Notes: generated by a model not told the origin, from the sequence alone. A DNA stretch of 64,000 nucleotides from Heterocephalus glaber (GCF_000247695.1 NW_004624751.1:27776611-27840610), one strand, 5' to 3'. Counted from the first letter of the stretch, positions 53,601 through 64,000 are shown. A program made the numbers and translations.

Positions 53601-55117
53601 CACACACGGAGATGCTCTGAAACACATTCCCCCATGATCTAAAGCCAGTATGTCAGTTATCTCATTAAAACTAGAGCTAGGAGATCCTCAAAGGTTTCTA
53701 GGTAAGAAAAAGTGTTAATTAGAACTTTTTCTTGTCTTCTTTAACCCTAAAGAATGTAATCTGTATAATATTTATAAAAATCATGCATGTTCCTGATTTA
53801 AAAATATTTAAATCAGAAAAGTCAAAAAAAGGGAACCAAAAAAATCATTCAAGATCACAAGAGATTGCCAGTAATGATATTTGATAAACAGCATTCCAAA
53901 TAGTTGAGTAGTGCTTTAAAAATCAAAATATATTTAATTTCACTGAATTGTAAAATAATAACTCTTTGTCAGTTGGTTCCCCCTGATTAGATGCTGTCCT
54001 CTCTTAACTGCTGCTCTTGGGATGGGCGGGCAGCTGGTTGGCTCAGAGATGTGCCAGCCAGACCTGACTTCCCTGACGATGATTTTATGGGCTTCACAAG
54101 TATCCGGGTTCTTCCTTCCTATCACTGCTGCCGATGAATTTTTCACATATTTTATGTTTATTTCTTTTGGTATTAAAATTAGGGCAAAGAAAACCCATTT
54201 CTGCTGCATTCTACCCTTTATATCAAGAATTCCTATTAGTTAATTTTATGGTACCTGTCTCTATTTTAGAATGTGCAAAATGTAAATGAGGGACATCTTG
54301 AAGTGTTGCAATGAACTGTTGGTCTGAGGCATTAAATTTTCTTTTGCCCTCAGTTAACTCTAGAAAATAGTAACTATTTTATTTTGCCTGAAAACTTTCA
54401 TAGATTCATAGTGTTGTGAAATCATTTATATGATTATGCATTAAAAGCCTAATGGTTAAATTAAGTTTATTATGTCCATATGGCATTAAGAAGTTACTTT
54501 TAGATGGGTGAATGTTATTTCTTAAGTCTTTCTAGAAATACATACCAAGCCATTTATGGATGAATGATAAGGTATCTGGGAATTTCTTTAGAGGCATCTG
54601 GGAAAGTACAGTAGTTGGGGTATAGGTGAAACAAAATTAGCCAGATGTTTGTTATTTTATTTTGCTCTTGTTTTCTCCACTTTGTAGAAGGTCTTTTTTT
54701 TCATTCTTCATTCTCTTTTTTGCACTATAATAAAACATAGGGAACAAACTAATGAGGCTATGGGACCAACTTGTATCATATTTTAATTTTGCAATAAGAG
54801 TACACTTTCACAGGTTCTCTTAACTATATTTAAGATGATACATAGCCTAGCATATAAGAAAGCATATTCTTTCTACTATAGCCTAGCAATAAGTTCCCAA
54901 GATAGTCCTGATGTACAGCAAAAATGAAGACCACTATATTAATCCTGATAAAAGTAGCTCAGTTATATGGGGAATAGTCCATTGTTAAATATAGTATAGT
55001 ATTAACTAAATTTTCCTCCCTGGTGTCTTTTTCCATGTTTTTTTTATTTGTTTGTTTGTTTTTAATAATGAGCCTTTTTTGTGTGTGTTCTAGGCTGCTG
55101 AAAATACAACAAGCTGA
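38546..55117 (+). CDS. MZT1: MZT1 mitotic-spindle organizing protein 1
   Basis: MZT1 (MOZART1) is a tiny alpha-helical subunit that binds GCP N-termini in the gamma-tubulin ring complex and promotes its recruitment to centrosomes. Three exons, 38546-38624, 50018-50163 and 55094-55117, join in phase to 82 codons plus TGA, exactly the length of human MZT1. The alanine/glycine-rich start [20 protein letters not shown] leads into [20 protein letters not shown], then [20 protein letters not shown] and [18 protein letters not shown]. The helical part matches human nearly residue for residue; differences sit in the Ala/Gly tract. Divergent with BORA from a shared promoter. An intact multi-exon gene, not a retrocopy. 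Confidence 0.97.
39927..40020 (-). mobile_element. B1 SINE fragment
   Basis: AAGACAGGGACTCACTATAT, GGGCTGGCCTTGGACTACCA and CAGTCCTCCTGCCTGCTCCT; the left arm end is missing or diverged. Confidence 0.7.
40224..40740 (-). mobile_element. Possible solo LTR
   Basis: TGTTCCCCAAAATCGAAG at the left border and a reversed AATAAA (AGGAAATATTTATTGAGATA) near it suggest a minus-oriented solo LTR of about 0.5 kb. I do not recognise the family, and no target duplication was found. Confidence 0.35.
40809..40899 (+). mobile_element. ID SINE
   Basis: GGGGCCGGGGATTTATCCCA...GAGTTCGATCCCCGGTACC and an 18-base A tail. Flanks AGAGATGAGGAG and AGAGATGATGAG are the target duplication. Confidence 0.92.
41566..41962 (-). 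repeat. ERV LTR, 3' copy
   Basis: Lower-coordinate LTR of the element. Roughly 85-90% identical by eye to the other LTR over the first 150 bp, less in the last 100 bp, where one copy differs by an indel. Confidence 0.72.
43515..43892 (-). repeat. ERV LTR, 5' copy
   Basis: Higher-coordinate LTR. Its inner border TGTATTAGAAAGAG abuts the primer-binding-site-like sequence. Outer border near GCCTTACCTGCCAGATG is approximate. Confidence 0.72.
44130..44520 (+). mobile_element. L2 LINE fragment
   Basis: TTTAAAATGCAAATCTGAAC, then CCTTGATAACATTGCCTTCA, TTTGGCCTCACTCTTCACTC and a final TCCAAACTCGG...: typical L2 order. Borders approximate. Confidence 0.6.
44564..44930 (-). mobile_element. MaLR-type LTR
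   Basis: TGTTAGTCTGTTTTGTGTTC, CTGGGTAATTATAAAAAACA and TGTTCTGGCAGCTGAGAAGT follow the reversed THE1/MST/MLT1 layout. No internal part seen. Confidence 0.7.
45241..45475 (+). mobile_element. B1-ID dimeric SINE
   Basis: A B1 half (GCTGGGTGTGGTGATGCATG, GGAGGCCGAAGCAGGAGGAT) is followed by an A-rich linker and an ID half (GGGCTGGGATGTAGCTCAGT, CCTTAATCCCCAGTACC) ending in a GAAA-rich tail. This is the same B1-then-ID order as at 6230. Confidence 0.75.
45560..46110. mobile_element. Possible ancient LTR fragment
   Basis: TGTTTACCTGTTGCTGCAAA and CCAAACTTAGTGGCATGATC resemble the ERVL/MLT2-like opening CTGTTGCTG...CAAACTTAGTGGC. The remainder is not recognised. Confidence 0.3.
46341..46427 (+). 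mobile_element. ID SINE
   Basis: GGGCCAAGGATTTAGCTCAG...GAGTTCTAGCCCTGGCACC with an A tail. Flanks AATTACAAATATCCA and AATTACAAACGTCCA differ at two positions. Confidence 0.92.
46510..46810 (+). mobile_element. L1-like 3' fragment
   Basis: TTCCTTCCCCTCCCTCCC pyrimidine tract, GAGAAACCATATGATATTTA and TCTAATTTCACTTAACACTA resemble an L1 3' UTR. Borders approximate. Confidence 0.45.
49480..49830 (+). mobile_element. Old L1-like fragment
   Basis: GAGCAGTTCTACTTCTAGAT, ATGCTCATCAAAATATT and GGAATGTTATGCAACTAATT match the order of an L1 3' region. It ends about 190 bp before MZT1 exon 2. Confidence 0.5.
50018..50163 (+). CDS. MZT1: MZT1 exon 2 (helical core)
   Basis: 146 bp between TTTTTTTCAG and CTAAAG|GTTAGA. 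It encodes [20 protein letters not shown] through [11 protein letters not shown], the GCP-binding helices. Confidence 0.97.
50380..50850 (+). mobile_element. MLT1-type MaLR LTR
   Basis: GAATTGTGTCTGCCCTCACT, TTATGACCTCATTTAGAAAT, AAGTTAAGATGAGGTCGTCC, GATGCACTTACAAGCCAAGG and AAGAAATAAATTTCTATTAA follow the MLT1 consensus from end to end. Confidence 0.8.
52080..52830 (+). mobile_element. L1 3' fragment
   Basis: ATTACGAATAATGCTGCTTT, TTTAATTTTAGTCATTCTAG and GTGAGGTTGAAGGCATTTTT are successive parts of an L1 3' UTR region. Non-coding. Confidence 0.65.
55094..55117 (+). CDS. MZT1: MZT1 exon 3 coding end
   Basis: Acceptor GTGTTCTAG, then eight codons A A E N T T S and TGA. Only 24 coding bases; the rest of the exon is 3' UTR. 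Confidence 0.94.
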   Translation, partial: AAENTTS

Positions 55118-55760
55118 CTTTCTGGAGAAATCTTGATGAGATATGTCAAGCTCTGCGGGAGGATTTGAAGGTTGCATTATAGTCAAGAATGTACAGTAAA
55201 ATTACTGCCTGCAGCAGTATAGAAAAAAATTTCCTTTTAAAAAGAATTATAAAATCATAGCTTTATAGATCAATGGAAAGTGGCTCACAGAGAGAACTAT
55301 CAGATGTCTTAATGGCTCTAATGCTTTGGCATTGCTGTGTTCATAGTTATGTATTCCTTATTTATAGCTCTGATAGCTTCAATTTTCTAAGCAGTCTGTC
55401 TGGCAGCTGTGCACATCTGCTGTGCCTGGTTGAAGTATAGTGGAACCCATCAGGGATGTGCAGCAGTTATGACTTGTTGACATTTCCATTATAAACTTTA
55501 ATTTTGAATTGTTTATGCATAACAACTGTGGATTTATGTTGTACTAGGCTGAAAGTTGACAGGATTTTAGCCACCATTTGTGAATTTTGATTTAGATTTC
55601 TTATGTTTACCAGAATCTTGTTTTTAAAATAAGACCATAGAGAATATTTCTTGTAATCTGCTCTTTAACAAAGAACAGTTAGTCTTTGAAGAGTTTTGGG
55701 AAGTTAATAGTGTGAGCCAATCATTTTTGTATTGAATAAAAAATAAAATTTCTAGAAACT
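55118..55760 (+). other. MZT1: MZT1 3' UTR with poly(A) signals
   Basis: Two AATAAA hexamers (55,735-55,740 and 55,742-55,747) lie about 620 nt after the stop. A further AATAAA at 56,936-56,941 could serve a longer form of about 1.8 kb; the young ID SINE at 55,952 would then be in the UTR. Confidence 0.6.
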
Positions 55761-55951
55761 AAAATTTTAAAAGTACTGACAGTGTTTAGCGTAGTATTAT
55801 TTTTAGTTTAAATCATTTAAATCTAATAGTAATATTGAGAATTTTTTCTAAGTTTTATATCCTATGAAAGCCTACAAAATAATTTATACAATGAAATGTA
55901 GCCACCATGCAAAATTCCTTTTTACTTTTATTACATAAAAAGTATCTGGAG

Positions 55952-56042
55952 GGCCAGGGATTTAGCTCAGTGGTTCTGCCACCTGCCTTGCAAGCGCAAG
56001 GACCCAAGTTTGATCTCTGGTACCAAAAGAAAAAAAAAAAAG
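55952..56042 (+). mobile_element. ID SINE
   Basis: GGCCAGGGATTTAGCTCAGT...AAGTTTGATCTCTGGTACC and an A-rich tail. Flanks AAAAGTATCTGGA and AAAAGTAACTGGA are the target duplication. Confidence 0.92.
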
Positions 56043-57080
56043 TAACTGGAATGCTTACCTAGTAATCTTGGGTGGTTATTTAATAAATCAGTAGGTAGGT
56101 GGTATGTTTCAAAAATATTGTATTTTCTAAAGAAGTAAGGATTTGCACTCATTAAACAACCAATTAAATGTGAATCAGGAATTATAAGTATGGTTTTCTA
56201 AAATCCTTATTTGTCTTCATTTTTACCCTTGAAGTTTTAACTCATCAAAGAGATAATTCGAGAATAAATTTTAGAAAACTTAGTATAGAATTGGTTCTGT
56301 TCCTGTAACAGAATCTCAGTGAAATTTTTTTTGCAAAATTAATAAGGATTTAATCACATTTTACTGTTTCTTAAATTTTAAGTTTTGTTAGATGCCATTT
56401 AAATGATGATACAAGAATTTACTTTTCAGTAGCATTTCTTTTTGTTCAGATACCTGAATGATAAGATTTAGCAATATTTAAATAGCCAGCTTCTCTGACA
56501 TTTAAAAAATAAATGTTGGCTTTTGGCTATTTCAGTTTTTCAAATATATGGCATCTTTACCAATTAAACTGAAAAGTCTATTTGCAGGATGAGTTAAAAG
56601 ACAGAACTTGTGATAAGTGTTTGACTGTTAACAAACATTGCAAATACTGGCTGTTATTTATAAAATCAAAGAAAACGCTTCTCTCAAACTCCAAATTTTG
56701 TGTATATTTTTGGGCCTTAAGAGTTGATGGTTTTATTTATGATTTTGTAGATTAAGTTATTTATGTATGAAACAAAGTAGGAAAATATACGGAAAAATGA
56801 TTATGTTTACAGAGAGGACTTTCATGTGTCACACTTCTTAAATGTAAACATATATTTTTAATGCACACTTAAGTAATATTTGAGAAAGCAAACAAAATAA
56901 CAAAAGTGAAGTGTCACGTATGTGTCAGCTTTTAAAATAAAGCCGTTTTGGTGATATTGGCATGTACTTTTGATTTAATGTATGCTGTGAATTCAGTTGT
57001 GAATAGTCTATAAATATTGATATGCTTATTGTGTGTCATTGGAGACTATTTAAAGATAGGGTGTGTCATTTACAACTAAT
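56043..57080. other. Region downstream of MZT1, nothing recognised
   Basis: AT-rich sequence with one AATAAA (56,936). It may belong to a long MZT1 3' UTR. No gene or repeat recognised. Confidence 0.45.
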
Positions 57081-57084
57081 ATCC

Positions 57085-57650
57085 ACACTGTTTTACAACC
57101 CCTACCACTCTCCACCTTGAACTTTCATCATTCCAAACTGAAACTATAACTACTAAGCAATAATTTCCTGTTCCTTGCTCCTTTCAGCTCCTGGCAAATA
57201 TTTTTCTTCTCTCTCTTTTTTTTTTTGGTACTGGGGATCAAACTGGGGACCTTGGGCTTGCAAGGCAGACAGCGGAACCACTGAGCTAAATCCCCAGCCT
57301 TGGCAAATATTTTTCTACTTTGTATCAGTTTGACTATTCCAGTTACCTCATGTAAACTGCATCATACAGTATCTGTTAGTGTATCTTATTTCACACAGCG
57401 CAGTGTCTTTAGGATTCATCTCTGTGTAGCATATATCAGAATTTTCTTCCTTTTTAAGGGTGAATAATGTCCATTGTATGTGTAGTACCACATTTCGTTT
57501 ATTCATCTATCAATACATTTGTGTTGTTTTTACCTTTTGGCTTATTACGAGTAATGCTGCCCAGATCACTGATTTGCAAATGCAATACCTGTTCATCTCC
57601 CTGCTTTCAGTTCTTTTGCACTTATACCCAGAAGTGGAAGGATGGGTTAG
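57085..57650 (+). mobile_element. L1 3' fragment with ID inserted
   Basis: CCCCTACCACTCTCCACCTT before and CTTTTTAAGGGTGAATAATG, CTTTTGGCTTATTACGAGTA after an ID SINE belong to one L1 3' region. No open frame. Confidence 0.65.
57216..57300 (-). mobile_element. Young ID SINE with perfect target duplication
   Basis: Reverse copy (GGTACTGGGGATCAAACTGG...GAGCTAAATCCCCAGCC) flanked by TGGCAAATATTTTTCT at 57,192-57,207 and 57,301-57,316, 16 of 16 identical. Confidence 0.95.
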
Positions 57651-57827
57651 AGCTGGGTAGGACTAGAAGCAGAAACTATTTAGGATGCTAGGACTGTGAC
57701 CCAGGCAAAAGTGCTTAAATCCTGATAGATCCCAGAAAACCTACCAAAATCACATGGGATTTAATGGCAGGTTATAGGATTTCAAAATGGAGAAGAAACT
57801 GAAGTGACTGAGTTTCTAAGATTTTGT

Positions 57828-57924
57828 TTCTTTTTTCTTTTTTTTTCTTTTGGTACGGAGGATCGAACTCAGGACCTTGCACTTGCGAGGAAGGTGCGGT
57901 GCTACTGGGCTACATCCCTAGCCC
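57828..57924 (-). mobile_element. ID SINE
   Basis: T-rich run, GGTACGGAGGATCGAACTCA, GGGCTACATCCCTAGCCC. Flanks AAGATTTTGTTTC and AAGATTTTGTTTTTC. Confidence 0.92.
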
Positions 57925-57959
57925 AAAGATTTTGTTTTTCTTGGGAAAGTGATTTTTAT

Positions 57960-58237
57960 TTTAGGAATATAGTTTTTAACATATACATTAAATCTCACCC
58001 TTGCCAAGCCTCCAAACACTCTTCCCTTACCCACCTATATTTTTTGTCCTTTAGCACTTATACTCTAATATATGTTACTTAGTAATTATATTTATTTCCT
58101 GTCCACCTCTACTTGAAAAAGCCCCCAAGGGCAGGGAGTTTTCTAGGTTTTGTTCCTCAGTATCGTGAGACTCTTGAACAGTGCCTAGCACATAGTAAGT
58201 TCTCAATAAATACACATTGGCTGAATGAATGGATGGA
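57960..58237 (+). mobile_element. L2 LINE 3' end
   Basis: CCCAAGGGCAGGGAGTTTTC, CAGTGCCTAGCACATAGTAA and TCTCAATAAATACACATTGG ending in GAATGAATGGATGGATGG, the typical L2 terminus. Confidence 0.8.
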
Positions 58238-59429
58238 TGGAGCATCTGAGAGCCAATATCTACATGCTTGAAGAGGAAGCATCAGCCCCATGGCACATAA
58301 TAAAACTTAGGTACAAAGTGGTAAATAATCTTGGGAAGTGGTAGAACCAGGATTGAACCCAGGTAATCTGACTCTAGAGCCACATACCTTAATGTTCTCA
58401 GTATACAATACCATCTCATGGGGTGAAGAGGTGAAAGGGGAGAAGTGAAAGGAGATTGGGGATCTGATGCCCAGCGTGGCAATTGACACCCTGAAAGTAG
58501 ATGATCATAACAAGACAGAAGATTAACGATAGATACTTATCTTTCCCCATTCATCCTCATAAGGGCTATTGCTAATTATGGTGGTCTGGTGGATTTTTTT
58601 TGTAGCATCTCAGATCTATAGTACTGTGAAGAACAGGTTCAAATCACTCATTTTCCAGAAGTGGTATATGTGGGAAACCCAGTTATAATAAAAAATGGCC
58701 TCCCCTTTATGAAATTCAGTGTTGCGCTCATATATAACAAGTTTGAGTATTTAACGTATTAAAAAAAATGATGGTGCACCTCACAACCCTAAAAGACAGC
58801 CTCAAGAAATCATAACAAATGACAATGCCCATTGGAATGGAGCAGAATATTGAGGTATCTTGTGGGTCACCAGTAGTTTAGTGGAAGCACAGGATGTGAA
58901 AGCAGTCCCCATTATCACTTCTTAACTACTGAGAGCCATAAATCGCCAGATGGACACTTAGAGAGTTACATCAAAAGCCTTTAAGTAGGTTGTTCTGATA
59001 ATTACACTTTCAGAGGTAATGCTGGAAAACTCTTTGCACCTGTTAAATGTTTTAGAGGCACGTCTCTGTGCTCCCCTACTAGCAAATGGCCTTTTTATTG
59101 TAACAGCTAGGGCTCATATGTGGATTTGCTGACTGCTATACACTGGAATATCTAAATAATCGAAGGCACATTTTATGAAAACAAATTACATCTGATTCAA
59201 TCTAAATAGCCAGTTTGTGAAACTGGTCTAAGCTACCACCTATTCAGTGTCTCACCATTTAGCGAGAGGAAAATGAACTATATGACTGCTCTGGGGAGAA
59301 ACAGGTTTTCTGGTTTTTCTAATTTTAATCAGTATTTGTTAGTCAAAGAATATCTGATAAACCTCCAGGAAAAACAGGCAATGGTGGAAATTCTGAGGAG
59401 GCAGTATATTCTGAGTTTTGGGCTTTTTT

Positions 59430-59545
59430 TGTTTTTTGAGACAAGTTCTCAGTAATTCAAGCTGGCCTTGAACCAGCAGTGATCTTCCTGTTTCAGCCTC
59501 CCCAGTGCTGGGATTACCAGTGTGTTCCATCACACCCGGCTGTTC
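59430..59545 (-). mobile_element. B1 SINE
   Basis: TTTTTTGAGACAAGTTCTCA, AAGCTGGCCTTGAACCAGCA and AGTGCTGGGATTACCAGTGT in reverse orientation. Confidence 0.85.
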
Positions 59546-59807
59546 TGAAAACTAAGTGATTATGTGCAGGTGGCTTGTATGCAGACATTTGAAGTACATC
59601 CCACTGGACCTCATTTTTTCTGTTGTATCATGAGAGTTTTCACCCAGAATCTCCAAATCTGTGCCCCCAAAGTTGACATTTCCTAGAGCATCAACATGTT
59701 GGATTTTTAACCCAGGGCTCATTGTTCTCAGTTGCTTCTGATAAATCTGTATTTATATACAGCTAAATTATTATTTTTAAACATTTTTCTTTAAGCTCAA
59801 ATCTAGG

Positions 59808-59884
59808 GAACTGGGAGTTTAGTTCAGTGGCAGAGTGTTTGCGTAGTACACATGAGGCCCTGGGTTTCATCTTCAGCACTGCCA
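59808..59884 (+). mobile_element. Old ID-like SINE
   Basis: GAACTGGGAGTTTAGTTCAG...GGGTTTCATCTTCAGCACTG: diverged A and B boxes of the general rodent ID form. Confidence 0.7.
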
Positions 59885-60274
59885 AAGAATAAACATTTAA
59901 AACTCTAAAAACATTTGTTTTGAAAATTAAGATTTACATGACTACTTAATTTGCCATAGCTATAAAATATTTACAAGGAACATTAAATACTGAATGATAT
60001 CCTTGCTAGGTATTCTTAAAAACTGACTCCGAGGTTTGCTTTTTCTTTAGCAAAAAGCAGATGAGCAAGTGTTAGTCTGAGACATAAAATCAAGTTTTCT
60101 TTTGATGATATCAGAAGGATTAGAAGAGCATTAGAATCTCACAATGGCATTTATTGCATTTTACATGCATTGTCCCATGTCCTTTTTGGTGCTCATCCTA
60201 CGTTATGGAAAACCACTTAGTCTCCAAGATTTCTTTTGGTCCTAGTATTTAGTAGCTAGCTCAGGTTTTGGGGT

Positions 60275-60425
60275 CACACAGACTGGGATTCTGGGTGCTG
60301 TCATCAAGTCTGTTAATCAGGATATGGACAACATCTGGCTCACAGTGTTGGGAAGATTAATGGAGATGACAAGCATACAATCCATAGCATAACACCCGGC
60401 GTACAGTAGAAACTAAACAAATGTG
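60275..60425 (+). mobile_element. MIR SINE
   Basis: CACACAGACTGGGATTCTGG, GGGAAGATTAATGGAGATGA and the ending CATAACACCCGGCGTACAGT follow the MIR order. Confidence 0.6.
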
Positions 60426-62654
60426 AAACTCTTATTTTCCTTATGAATTAGACTTAACCCAGGAACCTAATTTCAGGAGTGGCTGCATGCTTTTGAATGA
60501 TACATATTCAAAATACACTTCTTCTCTCATCAGTGAAAGTAGCTCTATTTTCAGAAGCTCTTTTTTTTATATACTTTTTTTTGAAACAAAATGAATTTAA
60601 ATATAAGCGCTGTGTTTGTATAGGGAGAAACAACAAGACACCATACTAATAAAAATGAAAGATTGATATGTACCTAAATTTTAATGTCCAGACTTGCATA
60701 GCTAATTAGAGAAAAGACCCCATGGGGATGAGAATGTGTTGGGAGAGAAAACAAAGATTATGAATAAATTTTAAATCTCTGTCTTCAACATTAAAAGAGC
60801 TCATTGTTCTCAGTTGCTTCTGATGAACCCGGTGGGAATATCAGTGATCTTTGTTCCTGCTGAACACCAAGAACCATCGTGTAAAATGGAAGCAAACAGC
60901 TGGCTAAATGAAAGCTTCCTTGGAAGTTCACTGATACAGAGTTGTGGGACAGGAGGGGTAGCGGAGGGGTGGGAGGGGCTCTGTAAGGTTTAGTTCATCT
61001 TGAGTAAACACCTTTTCTGCTTTCCCCTAATAGAAATGGAAAGAATTTTAACCAAAACCAAGTTCAGAAAGTGGGAAAGAGTATTTTGTGTGGAACAGAT
61101 ACAAAAGTGCTTTAATTTCACGAAAACGGAACTCTGCTGAGCTCCTCGTACATGAAATGCTATTGCACACTTACCCGGGGCGGGGTCGGCACTCTTAGGA
61201 TAGCTGGTGTAGACGTGACCACGAGCTCCTTTAATACAGTTGTGATGGATCAATGTGACCCCTGTCCTGTCCCTTTCATCAGTGTGGGGAGGTGTGAGAA
61301 TCTCTGGGGTTTTAGCCGGAAGTCTGGTGAACCAGGGAAGGCGGGGCCAGTTTGTGAAGGAGAGAAGACACCGTCTTACCTGGGATTTCACAAATCTCGT
61401 CTTTTGTCACTTTCAACATTTTGTGCCAGGCTTTCTCGTTTTTCCACAAATATCAGACCAAAGGAATCCATACCAAGATATTTCTGAGTAATGCCCTTCT
61501 CTCTGGGGAAAAGCAAGTCCTAGACATCATTTAACTTGAAAGAATGCAACCATTGAGGCGTGCCTGCAGGTAGGAAAGGGGGTGAAATTGGTGGGTGCTG
61601 AGTGATTTTAGGTTCCTGGCATCATTTGACTGCAGGACCCACCTTTTCTGCCAGCCTCCCAATACAAGGCCATCTTTTAGCATGAGCTAAATTCCATCTC
61701 CTGATCATGAATCCAAGAAACTAGTTGGGGCACTCCTCCCCTTGGCTTGGCCTACTATCCTTGTTCTCTTCCATTTCAAATGTAATTACTTCTCTTTCTG
61801 GTTAACCACGTGTACGCAACTCCCACACCACCTGTGACTCCTCACACTCTAGACTGTGGACTATACACTGTGCTGGAAATGAGGTAGGAACAAAATGCGA
61901 TTACCACAGTTCATCCAGAAAGGCCACCTGGAGTTGCCTTTTCATACACTGTTCTAATGCATCTAATTTAACACTGGTAAAATTATCAAGTTCCACTACC
62001 AAAGCAGTAATAATCTTTATAAGTCTGTAGTGTCAGAAAACCCACTATTTTATTACTATAGAATAATTCAGGTATAGGTCGGTAAGGCTTATGATAAAGC
62101 AAATACTTGTGTACCCTTTATCACATGTTAAAGAAAGAAAACTTTCCTTTGTCAAGATCGAAGTTTTAGGATTGTCCAATAAATCAGTATGCTGGTCATC
62201 TTTAAATCAAATCCCTTATTTCCAGGATCTCCCAGATTCTCACATTTCTCTCTTAGTGTGAATGAACATTGATGCTGACTTAGAAAAATAAATTCCTTGT
62301 ATATTGGGGGGGAACTCACTTTGGAGGAAGGAATTTCTGCTCTTGATCCTCAAGATTCTAGCACTTACAGTGAATACTCAACAAATATTTAGCAAGTAAA
62401 ATTAATCCTAAAGAGTTGGCAATAATACATGAAATCTTCCTGCTGCCATTATTGACACTCTTTTTTTCAATATGATCTGGAAGAGCAAGTTGTTGGCTGG
62501 CATATGCTGTAATTTGTATTAAATCTGTGCTCCTTCAAATATAATCTAGCTTCTCAGTCAGATAGAATTGCCACAAAACATGGATGGTGGACACTACAAA
62601 TTTAATCTAATATACTCGAGATAGTTTTACTATCCTCTATTTCCCAATAAGGCA

Positions 62655-62740
62655 AATTATAAGCTTCAAGAAGGCAGGCCTGGTGTCTAACCTTGTGCCC
62701 AACACATAGTTGCTCAGTTAAAACATTTGCAAATAAATCC
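62655..62740 (+). mobile_element. L2 LINE 3' end fragment
   Basis: GCTTCAAGAAGGCAGGCCTG, CTTGTGCCCAACACATAGTT and TGCAAATAAATCC resemble the final L2 bases. Short. Confidence 0.5.
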
Positions 62741-64000
62741 AGTGCCCCTTATATCACCATTTTCTTAATATCTAGTCTACAAAGTCACATTCCATATACA
62801 TAGAGCAAAACTAACTGTAGCACCTGCTACATGTCAGGCATTAGATTAGATGCCATACATATATTACCTCATAATTTTCATAGCAACCTTCTGAAGTAGG
62901 TATTAATATTCTAATTTTATAGATAAACAAGTCATGAAATTAGTATTTGGACATGAAGTTTTTTCTTTTTGGAATATTCTCTTTGACAAAATCACACTCA
63001 GCCTTCAAGAATCAAATTAAAACTGTAGATTGAAAGTTCTCCATTGAACTCTCAAAGCCAGCTCTTGTTCTGGGCTACTGTTTTATTGATGCATTTGTAG
63101 CAAGCAGTCTTGAAACATAGAGCTAGTGTCTCCCACCAGAGTATAGTGGACCCCTTAAGGAACTCAATTGGTTCCTGAGGGCTGGTTGTAACTAAGTCAG
63201 TACAGCTGAGATCTAGATGTTTACCCAGGTACACACTATGGCTAACAAGAGGCAGATGAATCTCCTATTAACCTAATTAACCCAAGCTGTTCGTCTGTCA
63301 GGCTAGTCGTAACTTGGTCCACTGTATAGGGCAGATGTGTTCTCTAACCAAGATAGTACTGGTAGTATCTCCCTCGGGACAGAGATTGGACAGTTTTCCT
63401 AGCAGGCCTCTTTAGAGAACTGGGGGGGCTCCTGTGCTAGGATACAAGTCCAAGGTACGTGCAGAATCTCAGGGACTCCTAGTCACCTCCATGGGACTGG
63501 GAAGACAAAGAGCAAAAATGTAAACAAGCAGCTCATGGTGCCAGCTGTGCTGTAAGGATGTCCATTGTCTTGACCGGGTGCCTCACTTTCTCTCCTAGCA
63601 TCTATAAAAATATGGGAGGTTAATTGTTCAGCTTGCAGGTGGGGCAAAAATCTCAGACTTGTCAAAGTTCTTGACAAAGAACTCCCTCCTTCGGAAAGCC
63701 TTTTTCAACTACACCGCCTTGCAATGTTATGTCTAAGACACTTGGCAGGAAACAACCCACTGAATAATGTACTTGTGAACATTTTTATTTTTTTACCCTC
63801 GATTATATTCCCTTATAAAACAGATAGTTACTTGGTTTTCTTTTAAAATGGTTATCATTTTTGCTGGAAATAGAAATTGGCTCTCATTTCATTAATTCAA
63901 CAAAAATGTATTTGATATCTATAATATTATAATCAGTTAGGTAATTACTTCCCTAAATAGTATAGCAGCTCCTGACACAATAGCTAATCCTTTCTTAAAA

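Larger units (their letters stand above)
50164..55093. other. MZT1 intron 2
   Basis: 4.9-kb intron. It holds an MLT1-type LTR (50,380-50,850) and an L1 fragment (52,080-52,830). A more GC-rich patch at 53,970-54,130 stands out from AT-rich surroundings and I cannot identify it. Other parts (50,900-52,000; 52,900-53,900; 54,250-55,090) are unassigned. Confidence 0.6.
58240..64000. other. Intergenic DNA beyond MZT1
   Basis: No gene recognised. Content: a MIR-like tail (58,330-58,400), a B1 (59,430), an old ID (59,808), a MIR (60,275), a GC-richer patch with reading frames on both strands (61,140-61,490), an L2 end (62,655) and an old repeat (62,820-62,940). In human the corresponding side of MZT1 is gene-poor. 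Confidence 0.6.

Noticed and set aside
61152..61487. 111-codon plus and 133-codon minus frames
   Set aside because: Both strands are open at once, no domain or homologue is recognised, and there is no clear gene context. Kept only as a compositional oddity.

Overview
The window is mammalian nuclear DNA from a rodent outside the mouse/rat group. Short spliced exons lie in AT-rich introns. Young tRNA-like ID SINEs, B1 (7SL-type) SINEs and B1-ID dimers occur together, and no B2/B4 elements were recognised. I cannot name the species. The gene order DIS3 - BORA - MZT1 matches human 13q22 read in reverse.

Layout. (1) 1-9003, plus strand: the last eight coding exons of DIS3, the catalytic exoribonuclease of the RNA exosome (end of the RNB domain, S1 domain, basic tail). 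(2) 9004-12.2 kb: convergent DIS3/BORA intergenic DNA with SINEs and a Tigger7/MER2-like relic. (3) 12.2-38.3 kb, minus strand: complete BORA, the Aurora-A/PLK1 activator, with ten clear coding exons, a non-coding first exon and a last exon whose reading is uncertain. (4) 38.15-39.0 kb: a CpG-rich bidirectional promoter with two CCAAT boxes and two CHR-like motifs. (5) 38,546-55,117, plus strand: complete MZT1, the 82-aa gamma-tubulin ring complex subunit, in three exons. (6) About 56-64 kb: intergenic DNA with old repeats and no recognised gene.

The two divergent genes act in mitosis: BORA turns on PLK1 through Aurora A, and MZT1 recruits gamma-tubulin complexes to spindle poles. Their shared promoter has the architecture expected of G2/M genes. 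Known BORA functional sites are all present: F56/W58, F103/F104, S112, S252 and the DSGYNT degron.

The most unusual object is a retrocopy in BORA intron 9 (21,436-21,984). It derives from the testis-type gamma-2 isoform of PPP1CC but lacks the whole catalytic core. The junction fits a cryptic splice inside exon 2 joined in frame to the gamma-2 tail exon, leaving an open 47-codon frame. Other points worth attention are the decayed or altered BORA C-terminus, a hAT-type DNA transposon carrying a nested SINE, a small non-coding ERV with two LTRs and a tRNA-Phe-like primer binding site, and a 70-bp minisatellite at the left edge. No CRISPR arrays, rRNA or functional tRNA genes were seen.
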